Assembly: GCA_028691625.1 (NCBI GenBank)
Contig: JAQUYZ010000104.1
Location: 1 to 6,351 of the forward strand
Direction: 5' to 3'
DNA: 6,351 bases
Source of the DNA: Eubacteriales bacterium
GTDB lineage: Bacteria; Bacillota; Clostridia; Peptostreptococcales; Anaerovoracaceae
Positions 1-5,182 of the stretch are shown piece by piece (within the stretch, counting starts at the first letter, position 1; each line of letters begins with the position of its first letter). A model generated the notes under the pieces. The model had not been told where the DNA came from and made no database searches. It saw nothing but the letters and a program-made list of their open reading frames with translations. The translations under genes were made by a program, and so were the position numbers.

Positions 1-1392
1 AGGGAATAATTCTTCTTCCGTTGGTTCGAAATTTGGAATTGGCCTTGATACATATGTGAAATTTAACAGATCCATCCATGTTACATTGTGAGAAATACTG
101 TTATGTCCCCAGGTACCGCATCCCAGCGTCATCGATTTGGGGAATCCATTTTCCCACGAACCGCTGTTCGATAAGCTCTGTGGCTGATTCACACACATTT
201 TTGTAACCTTCATACGCAATGCCATCGCTTCTATTTTATCATCGTCTATTGTATGTATCCCGCAGCTATGTCCTTTGCCCATATACTCCAGGATTGCTTC
301 CATCTTATCCAAAGCCTCCTCAAAGGATGTAACCTTTATCAGAGTAGTTACCACCGACAGCTTTTCTCCCGTGAAAGGATAAGCCTCGCCGATTCCTTCA
401 TTTTCCTCGGTCACAAGGAATTTCGTGCCCTCCGGGAGTTTCAATCCTGCAAGTTCTGCAATCCTATTTACACTCTGGGCTACAATCTGTCTGTTCAGGC
501 CATGATTTGCAGGCCATTCAGGCCACAGGGTCTTCTTTAATGCCCCCAGTTCTGCCGTGTTTTCTCTAATCATAAAACCGCCCTGCTTCTGGAGCGCTTC
601 TACAAAAGCCTCGTAACACGTGTCCATGACAAGAATATTATTCTCTGTGGAACATGAGGTTGCCTGATCAAAGGTCTTTGATCTCATGATCATGTTCGCA
701 ACTTTGTTTAGATCTGTCGTTCCGTCAACGAATGTAGTAGCATTCCCAGTACCAACACCGATGGTTGGTGTTCCGGAACTGTATGCAGATCTTACCATTG
801 GTGTTCCGCCCGTGGCCAAAACGAAATCCACTTGCTTCATCAATTCACCCGAACACGCGATGCTGACATACTCCGGGTCTATTCCCAGCACCAAATCCTC
901 TGGGGCATCAAATTTCTTTAAGATGGATCTTAACATCTTAACTATTGCAACATTAGTCTTTGCTCCCTTGGGATGGGGTGCCAATATGATAGAATTTCTG
1001 CCCTTTAAACACTGCATCGTCTTGATGATCTGTGTAGCCTCTCCATTTGTAATAGGAACAATGGCTCCGATCACTCCCATCGGTTTCGCATACTTGCTCA
1101 TGCCAGTCATTTCATTCCTTTCGACAAGCCCGCAGGAGATCCCTTCCTTCGTCTGATGATAAATCCCTTTTACTCTGCCGTACATCTTGGCGATCTTGTC
1201 TTCGACAGTTCCCATTCCTGATTCTTCAACGAGCATATTCGCAATCATTGTTCTGAAATCCTGCCGAGAGCAGGCATATGCAATAGCCGCCACCAGTTCA
1301 TCGGCTTTAGACTGGTCAAATCCTTCCGCGATGGCCTGTGCCTTTCTTGATAAATTAACGAGTTCTGCTACATATCCTTTGTAGTCCAGCAT
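1..1392 (-). CDS. CoA-acylating aldehyde dehydrogenase, sulfoacetaldehyde dehydrogenase (SauS)-like, 3' end cut by window edge
   Basis: Predicted soluble enzyme that oxidises an aldehyde to its acyl-CoA with NAD(P)+ and CoA, or works in reverse. I translated 464 uninterrupted codons from ATG 1392 to the left edge with no frameshift. Visible motifs are PITN (113-116), KGRN (130-133), APHP (138-141), ATGG (193-196), GVGTGN (212-217), the catalytic cysteine C247 in SCSTEN, PFTGEKLS (339-346), GHSCGIHT (374-381) and GCGTWG (424-429). The family is the CoA-acylating type (AdhE N-terminal half, SucD, SauS). The SCSTEN, PFTGEKLS and GHSCGIHT segments are closest to what I recall of SauS, but succinate-semialdehyde dehydrogenase (SucD) or another aldehyde specificity is possible. 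The last visible residues, PTEEELFP, resemble the family's C-terminal end, so probably few are missing. No microcompartment-targeting N-terminal extension is seen. The ribosome binding site is AGGAGGT. The gene is the first of its unit, behind a sigma-54 promoter. Confidence 0.85.
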   Translation of the reverse strand, partial: MLDYKGYVAELVNLSRKAQAIAEGFDQSKADELVAAIAYACSRQDFRTMIANMLVEESGMGTVEDKIAKMYGRVKGIYHQTKEGISCGLVERNEMTGMSKYAKPMGVIGAIVPITNGEATQIIKTMQCLKGRNSIILAPHPKGAKTNVAIVKMLRSILKKFDAPEDLVLGIDPEYVSIACSGELMKQVDFVLATGGTPMVRSAYSSGTPTIGVGTGNATTFVDGTTDLNKVANMIMRSKTFDQATSCSTENNILVMDTCYEAFVEALQKQGGFMIRENTAELGALKKTLWPEWPANHGLNRQIVAQSVNRIAELAGLKLPEGTKFLVTEENEGIGEAYPFTGEKLSVVTTLIKVTSFEEALDKMEAILEYMGKGHSCGIHTIDDDKIEAMALRMKVTKMCVNQPQSLSNSGSWENGFPKSMTLGCGTWGHNSISHNVTWMDLLNFTYVSRPIPNFEPTEEELFP

Positions 1393-1400
1393 TTGTTCTT

Positions 1401-1460
1401 ACCTCCTTTATTAGTGAACATTTTAACAGTTGATTCAGTCCAGGTTGTTCACACTAATAA
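1401..1460 (-). promoter_or_regulatory. Leader hairpin abutting the ribosome binding site of the aldehyde dehydrogenase
   Basis: In the minus-strand transcript, TTATTAGTG-(TG bulge)-AACA (1460-1446) can pair with TGTTCACTAATAA (1420-1408). This gives 13 base pairs, a 2-base bulge and a 25-base loop. The 3' arm ends at 1408, and the ribosome binding site AGGAGGT occupies 1407-1401 directly after it, 8 bases before the ATG. The structure lies wholly inside the predicted 79-base leader. It could keep the site exposed, protect the 5' end, or respond to a factor. No known riboswitch family is recognised. The pairing is seen directly; the role is inferred. Confidence 0.5.
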
Positions 1461-1482
1461 TTACCTTACGCCATATTAATAA

Positions 1483-1497
1483 GCAAGCCTTGTGCCA
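1483..1497 (-). promoter_or_regulatory. Sigma-54 (-24/-12) promoter of the aldehyde dehydrogenase unit
   Basis: The minus strand reads TGGCAC-AAGGC-TTGC from 1497 to 1483, a full match to the sigma-54 core with GG and GC exactly 12 bases apart. Counting the final C (1483) as -12 puts the transcription start at about 1471, which is a G on the minus strand, and gives a leader of about 79 bases. The adjacent upstream gene encodes a sigma-54 activator, which makes this assignment strong. Transcription should be silent until the activator hydrolyses ATP to open the complex. Confidence 0.88.
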
Positions 1498-1638
1498 ATT
1501 CGGAATACCCTTGCTTTGAAAGCTATAATTTTAACAATCTTTACACGCTGAATTTTAAAAATTTCCCCGTTTATCCCTGTAATTCACATTTCTTTGCATT
1601 TATTTGGATTTTCATTTTACACTATAAAAAATACGAAC
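1498..1638. other. AT-rich spacer between the sigma-54 promoter and the upstream terminator
   Basis: This non-coding stretch separates the -24 element from the regulator's terminator. It is rich in A and T, with several short A or T runs, as expected of DNA that must loop between an enhancer and a sigma-54 promoter. GTGTAAA occurs twice on the minus strand (1622-1616 and 1546-1540). TTGCAT occurs on the plus strand at 1594-1599. None of these is strong enough to call a binding site. I see no gene here. Confidence 0.4.
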
Positions 1639-1674
1639 AAAAAAAAAGAAAAAAGATGCCGAATTGCATCTTTT
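1639..1674 (-). terminator. Rho-independent terminator of the sigma-54 regulator gene
   Basis: On the minus strand AAAAGATGC (1674-1666) and GCATCTTTT (1659-1651) form a perfect 9-bp stem around the 6-base loop AATTCG. Six T from the stem run on into C and nine more T down to 1639. It starts 17 bases after the regulator's stop codon. The stem is low in GC (3 of 9 pairs), but the long U-tract is typical of Bacillota. It should insulate the sigma-54 promoter from read-through. Confidence 0.8.
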
Positions 1675-1676
1675 GA

Positions 1677-1692
1677 TGTTGCATTGTTGCAT
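1677..1692. repeat. Tandem TGTTGCAT repeat, candidate activator binding site
   Basis: Two perfect head-to-tail copies of TGTTGCAT occupy 1677-1684 and 1685-1692 on the plus strand. They are flanked by an inverted TTGATG (1673-1678) and CATCAA (1690-1695). The repeat overlaps the last base position of the regulator's stop codon and lies about 210 bases upstream of the predicted sigma-54 transcription start, a plausible distance for an enhancer. A third copy, in opposite orientation, lies in the regulator's own leader (3101-3108). Binding by the regulator is inferred; an alternative is that the repeat is only part of the folded 3' end of the regulator mRNA. Confidence 0.45.
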
Positions 1693-3083
1693 CAATTGCC
1701 TATTTTGATTTTATACTTTTCAAGTTTCCTGACTATAGTTGATTGGTTCACATTCAGCGCATCCGCAATTTCTCTTGTATTTTTATAGATCCTGGCGGCA
1801 TCCTGTAATATCTGCTTTTCCATTGCTTCCACACCCTCTTTTAGTGTCATTGAAACCTTGAGTTCCTCTTTTCCCTTGTTGTGATCCGGCTTCAGAAAAT
1901 AAGAGGGCAGCGAGTTTGGACTTATTGCATTCTGCTTCGTGGTAATCACAATGCGCTCGATGACGTTCTCCAGTTCACGAACATTCCCCGGCCATGGATA
2001 CTGCAGCAGCAAGACCATTGCTGCCATCGTGATTACCTTTTTTTCTCCAAACCGTTCATTGCTTCTCTCTAAAAACAATTTTATGAGGTTAACCAAATCC
2101 TCAGGTCTTTTTCTTAAAGGCGGTATATAAATAGGTATCACGTTTAATCTGTAGTACAGATCTTCCCGAAACTTACCCTCTAACACCATTTTATGCAGAT
2201 CCCTGTTGGTGGCTGATATAATTCTTACATCTGTTTTGACCGTTTTTTCTCCCCCAACCCGTATAAATTCCTTGTCCTGCAGCACTTGCAGGAGCTTGAC
2301 CTGGAGAGGCATTGGAAGATCCCCTACTTCGTCAAGAAGCAGGCTGCCACAGTTGGCTACCTCAAACAACCCCCGTTTGCCATTTTTACTTGAACCGGTA
2401 AACGCTCCTGCCTCATAGCCGAAAAGTTCAGACTCAAGGAGATTTTCCGGGATTGCACCGCAGTTGATTTTAACGAATGGAAATTGGCTCCGCTTCCCGG
2501 TTTCATGAATCAGCTTGGCAATATCACTTTTCCCCGTGCCGGATTCTCCCGTAATAAGAATTGATGCATCCACATTTGCGACTTTCTCTACAAGCTCCAT
2601 GACTTCTTGCATTTCTTCACTGGATACTATAAAATTTTGCCCTCCTGTCTTATATTCGGTTATTTTACTGATCATTTCTCTTGCATTCTGCAGTTCCTGC
2701 TCCAGCTCCAGCATTCTGGTTATGTCAAGACAAGATGTAATCACTCTTCTGATTTGATTGTTTTCATCGAAGAGGGGAATACCGGTCGTTACAAGCTGCT
2801 TCCCCACCCTGTTTTCATGAATGATGCTCAGGCTTTGCCCCTTTTTAATAATCTGCCTTGTAAGAGACGGCATATATACTTCCGCATCTTCCAAATCCTT
2901 CATGTTATAACCGATGATATCATTTCTATCTATTTCGTAAAGATCTTCCGCCGCACGATTGATCCAGATCTCGTATCCTTCCCCATCATCCACGCAAACG
3001 GCTATACTAAGGCTGTCAAGGATCTCAATAATTTCGTCACTTAGTATCTCAACCTGTTTTCTGTATCCTTTAATTTCTTTCAT
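1692..3083 (-). CDS. PAS domain sigma-54-dependent enhancer-binding regulator with TyrR-like HTH
   Basis: Cytoplasmic transcription activator of 463 residues that uses ATP to open sigma-54 promoters. The order is a PAS sensor at about 17-120, a probable coiled linker at 122-145, an AAA+ domain at about 150-395, and a helix-turn-helix at about 416-460. AAA+ motifs are Walker A GESGTGKS (179-186), the sigma-54 contact loop GAFTGS (226-231), Walker B LLLDE (248-252), ATNRDL (291-296), the arginine region GKFREDLYYR (303-312) and WPGNVRELENVI (364-375). The C-terminal end, NTREIADALNVNQSTIVRKL, resembles the TyrR-type HTH more than Fis. There is no phosphoreceiver domain, so a small ligand or redox signal at the PAS domain is likely, but its identity cannot be read. 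The start is ATG 3083, which has AGGAGGG five bases upstream; an in-frame GTG at 3146 is rejected. The gene has its own sigma-A promoter and terminator. The likely target is the downstream aldehyde dehydrogenase unit. Confidence 0.93.
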   Translation of the reverse strand: MKEIKGYRKQVEILSDEIIEILDSLSIAVCVDDGEGYEIWINRAAEDLYEIDRNDIIGYNMKDLEDAEVYMPSLTRQIIKKGQSLSIIHENRVGKQLVTTGIPLFDENNQIRRVITSCLDITRMLELEQELQNAREMISKITEYKTGGQNFIVSSEEMQEVMELVEKVANVDASILITGESGTGKSDIAKLIHETGKRSQFPFVKINCGAIPENLLESELFGYEAGAFTGSSKNGKRGLFEVANCGSLLLDEVGDLPMPLQVKLLQVLQDKEFIRVGGEKTVKTDVRIISATNRDLHKMVLEGKFREDLYYRLNVIPIYIPPLRKRPEDLVNLIKLFLERSNERFGEKKVITMAAMVLLLQYPWPGNVRELENVIERIVITTKQNAISPNSLPSYFLKPDHNKGKEELKVSMTLKEGVEAMEKQILQDAARIYKNTREIADALNVNQSTIVRKLEKYKIKIGN

Positions 3084-3088
3084 TCTAT

Positions 3089-3095
3089 CCCTCCT
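3089..3095 (-). promoter_or_regulatory. Ribosome binding site that fixes the regulator start
   Basis: The minus strand carries AGGAGGG followed by ATAGA and ATG 3083. This near-perfect site decides the start against the upstream in-frame GTG at 3146, which also lies upstream of the predicted transcription start at about 3124. Confidence 0.85.
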
Positions 3096-3100
3096 GTCAG

Positions 3101-3108
3101 ATGCAACA
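3101..3108 (-). repeat. Third TGTTGCAT copy, in the regulator leader; candidate autoregulatory site
   Basis: TGTTGCAT on the minus strand is identical to the tandem units at 1677-1692. With its flanks it reads ATGTTGCATC, matching both neighbours of the tandem pair in part. It falls roughly 16 to 24 bases downstream of the predicted sigma-A transcription start and just ahead of the ribosome binding site, where a bound protein would be expected to repress. A chance match is possible for an 8-mer in about 6 kb (on the order of 0.2 expected), so this is a hypothesis. Confidence 0.35.
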
Positions 3109-3130
3109 TTCCGAGAGTTGTCGTAGTTGT

Positions 3131-3159
3131 ATTTTATTACATACACGTTGCAAAGTCAA
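3131..3159 (-). promoter_or_regulatory. Sigma-A promoter of the regulator gene
   Basis: On the minus strand TTGACT (3159-3154) and TAAAAT (3136-3131) are separated by exactly 17 bases, each one mismatch from the housekeeping consensus. The predicted transcription start is near 3124, giving a leader of about 40 bases before ATG 3083. It indicates that the regulator is made independently of the etf operon and of sigma-54. Confidence 0.7.
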
Positions 3160-3171
3160 AGGACAAATAGA

Positions 3172-3216
3172 ATAGATAGAAAATACCAGATTTTAGAATC
3201 CATACTTCCTATCTAT
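3172..3216 (-). other. Long RNA hairpin downstream of etfA
   Basis: In the minus-strand RNA, ATAGATAGGAAGTA (3216-3203) pairs with TATTTTCTATCTAT (3185-3172). This gives 12 Watson-Crick pairs and 2 G-U wobbles. The 17-base loop contains an inner GATT/AATC pairing. The wobbles would be A-C mismatches in plus-strand RNA, which suggests the structure matters in the etfA transcript. No clear U-tract follows, so it is not a standard intrinsic terminator. A short GCC-N5-GGC followed by five T, just after the etfA stop (about 3241-3256), is too weak to call. Possible roles are 3'-end protection or partial termination of the etf operon mRNA. Confidence 0.45.
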
Positions 3217-3258
3217 CGTATTTCAATTCCTATTCCGAAGAAAAAGCCAAGCCGGCAT

Positions 3259-4284
3259 CTATTCGTTCGCTGCCTTGTATTTCTTCAGTGCGTCTGTCAG
3301 TTTCGGAACGATTACTTTTACATCTCCTACAATCCCGATGTCTGCGACATCAAAGATGGGAGCCGTATCGTTCTTGTTGATGGCGATGACGCACTCGGAG
3401 CCTTCCATGCCCGCAACGTGCTGGATCGCACCGGAAATGCCGCAGGCGAGATACAGGTCAGGCCGTACGGTCTTTCCTGTTTGTCCAACCTGTCTGTCCT
3501 TTGCAGCCCATCCTGCATCCACGTTTGCTCTTGAGGAGGAGATGTCTCCGCCCAGGACGTCGGCAAGCTCTTTCAATGTTCCGAAGAAATCCGGAGATCC
3601 GATTCCGCGGCCGCCGGATACCAGTACCTTCGCTTCCGTGATATCTGATTTCTTGTGGGTTTCCTTCACAACTTCCCTGATCACAACATTCATATCGGAA
3701 GGTGCAAATTCTACCTTGATTTCTTTGATTTCGCCGTTTCTTGACCCATCCTTGTCCAGTCTCTTCATGACTCCGGGCCGTACGGTAGCCATCTGAGGTC
3801 TGTGGTTTTTGCACAGAATGGTTGCCATAATATTTCCGCCGAATGCGGGACGTGTCATAAACAGAAGCTTCTGTCCGGGATCTTCTTCGTTTGCTTTGAA
3901 TACATCGATATCAAGCTTGGTGCAGTCTGCTGTCAGTCCTGTGTGGATTCTGGATGCTACTCTCGGAGCAAGGTCTCTTCCGATGGAAGTAGCTCCGAAC
4001 AGTACGATTTCAGGATCGCACTCTTTGATTACCGCAGTCAGCGCCTTTGCATACGGCTCTGTCACATATTCCGCAAGCATCGGGTCTTCCACATATACGA
4101 CTCCGTCGGCTCCGTATTGAATCAGGTTCTGCGCCTTTTCTTTGATTTTATCTCCCAGCAGGATTCCGTAAACCTTCTGGCCTAAATCAGCAGCGAGCTT
4201 CGTGGCCTCTCCGATCAGTTCCAGCCCGACCTTGGCGATATTCCCGTCTCTCTGCTCAACTACTACATAGATATCTTTACTCAT
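3259..4284 (-). CDS. etfA: Electron transfer flavoprotein alpha subunit EtfA
   Basis: Cytoplasmic flavoprotein subunit of 341 residues that pairs with EtfB and passes electrons to or from the acyl-CoA dehydrogenase encoded upstream. The N-terminal ETF domain (about 1-190) is followed by the FAD-binding domain (about 215-335). FAD-site motifs are GGRGIG (224-229), SRANVDAGW (251-259), QVGQTGK (265-271), GISGAIQH (282-289), AINKN (301-305) and IVGDV (318-322). There is no N-terminal ferredoxin-like cysteine cluster, unlike the caffeyl-CoA reductase EtfA (CarE), and the length is normal for the plain form. ATG 4284 has AAGGAGGA nine bases upstream. It is the last gene of the three-gene operon, 83 bases after etfB, and ends in TAG. 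Whether the pair bifurcates depends mainly on EtfB. Confidence 0.96.
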   Translation of the reverse strand: MSKDIYVVVEQRDGNIAKVGLELIGEATKLAADLGQKVYGILLGDKIKEKAQNLIQYGADGVVYVEDPMLAEYVTEPYAKALTAVIKECDPEIVLFGATSIGRDLAPRVASRIHTGLTADCTKLDIDVFKANEEDPGQKLLFMTRPAFGGNIMATILCKNHRPQMATVRPGVMKRLDKDGSRNGEIKEIKVEFAPSDMNVVIREVVKETHKKSDITEAKVLVSGGRGIGSPDFFGTLKELADVLGGDISSSRANVDAGWAAKDRQVGQTGKTVRPDLYLACGISGAIQHVAGMEGSECVIAINKNDTAPIFDVADIGIVGDVKVIVPKLTDALKKYKAANE

Positions 4285-4367
4285 TAAAGGGTTCCTCCTT
4301 ATATTCTAATTAATTAGCGCCGAACGCAGGAAGCGCAACAACGCTGTGGACAAATTTAGCAAGCTTA
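4285..4367 (-). other. etfB-etfA spacer with a perfect 12-bp palindrome
   Basis: This 83-base gap is long for adjacent ETF genes. It contains the palindrome CTAATTAATTAG (4306-4317), five bases upstream of the etfA ribosome binding site, and a small AGCG-N6-CGCT hairpin (4332-4345). Neither is followed by a U-tract. The frame after the etfB stop closes at once, so this is not a lost C-terminal extension. The palindrome may be a protein site or AT-rich coincidence. Confidence 0.35.
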
Positions 4368-5156
4368 TCAGATGATATGTCTTTCTTCCATCTTATCAAT
4401 GATCACTTTTACCGCTTCATCCACGCTAAGATCCGCATGCAGCGTCCCCTGTCCTTTTGCCTGCTTGGTAAAGGATTTGAATACGTTTGTCGGGGATCCC
4501 TTCAGTCCGATTTCATCCAGATTCAGGGAATCTTTCAAATCTTCAAAGCCCAATACTTTGATTTCCTTTTCATACGCTTCCACAATACCTCTTGCATGCA
4601 TGTATCTGGGCACTGCAAGCTCCTGAAGCGCAGTCAGAAGACAAGGAGGCTTCACCTCGATCATGTGATATCTGTCTTCATACTGTCTCTTTACGATCAC
4701 GTTCTCTCCTTCTATGTTGATTTCCTCCGCATAGGATACCTGTGGAATATGAAGGTTTTCTGCGATCTGAGGACCGACCTGCGCGGTATCCCCGTCGATC
4801 GCCTGACGTCCTGTGATTACGAGATCATAGCCGATCTTCTTTAATGCGGCTGCTATGATTACTGCGGTAGCCCAGGTATCGGATCCGCCAAATTCTCTTC
4901 CTGATACCAGCACTGCTTCATCACAGCCCATGGCAAGGGCTTCTCTTAAGGCAACATCTGCCTGTGGAGGTCCCATGCAAACGACGGTTACTGTTCCGCC
5001 GACTTTTTCCGCAAGCTGCAGCGCAGCTTCGATTCCGGACTTGTCATCGTGGTTGATAATGCTCGGCACGCCTTCTCTGATCAGAGTATTTGTCACCGGA
5101 TCGAGCTTTACTTCATTGGTGTCTGGTACTTGTTTTATACATACAACGATTTTCAT
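4368..5156 (-). CDS. etfB: Electron transfer flavoprotein beta subunit EtfB, bifurcating-type
   Basis: Subunit of 262 residues that forms the ETF heterodimer with EtfA. N-terminal VVCIKQVPDT (4-13), MGPPQA (61-66), FGGSDT (89-94), GRQAIDGDTAQVGP (116-129) and KGSPT (219-223) are all visible. The FGGSDT and DGDTAQVGP segments are as I recall them in the EtfB of clostridial butyryl-CoA dehydrogenase and Acidaminococcus. There this subunit holds the bifurcating FAD and NADH reduces both an acyl-CoA and ferredoxin or flavodoxin. The docking segment ELAVPRYMHARGI (179-191) should contact the dehydrogenase. One oddity is histidine 36 in NHDD, where relatives usually have proline (NPDD or NPYD). ATG 5156 has AAAGGAG seven bases upstream and lies 26 bases after the dehydrogenase stop. 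ETF beta identity is certain; bifurcation is inferred from resemblance. Confidence 0.95.
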   Translation of the reverse strand: MKIVVCIKQVPDTNEVKLDPVTNTLIREGVPSIINHDDKSGIEAALQLAEKVGGTVTVVCMGPPQADVALREALAMGCDEAVLVSGREFGGSDTWATAVIIAAALKKIGYDLVITGRQAIDGDTAQVGPQIAENLHIPQVSYAEEINIEGENVIVKRQYEDRYHMIEVKPPCLLTALQELAVPRYMHARGIVEAYEKEIKVLGFEDLKDSLNLDEIGLKGSPTNVFKSFTKQAKGQGTLHADLSVDEAVKVIIDKMEERHII

Positions 5157-5182
5157 CTTTTTTCTCCTTTCATATTCCCCGA

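Noticed and set aside
978..983. A second TGGCAC on the minus strand inside the aldehyde dehydrogenase gene
   Set aside because: There is no TTGC at the required spacing and it is inside a coding region.
253..1384. Plus-strand open frames at 253-540, 686-1156 and 1187-1384
   Set aside because: They lie antisense to a continuous 464-codon aldehyde dehydrogenase frame with all family motifs; their translations show no recognisable domain.
1540..1622. GTGTAAA repeated on the minus strand (1622-1616 and 1546-1540) as TyrR-like half boxes
   Set aside because: TGTAAA is a TyrR half-site, but no TGTAAA-N6-TTTACA arrangement is present, and 6-7-mers of this kind are common in AT-rich DNA.
1594..1788. 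Plus-strand 64-codon frame across the terminator and the 3' end of the regulator
   Set aside because: It is low-complexity, crosses a clear terminator and overlaps the regulator's coding end; no ribosome binding site is visible.
3084..3146. N-terminal 21-residue extension of the regulator from GTG 3146
   Set aside because: It has no good ribosome binding site, lies upstream of the predicted transcription start, and competes with an ideal site before ATG 3083.
3241..3256. GCC-N5-GGC followed by T run after the etfA stop as an intrinsic terminator
   Set aside because: The stem is only 3 bp, too short to terminate with confidence.
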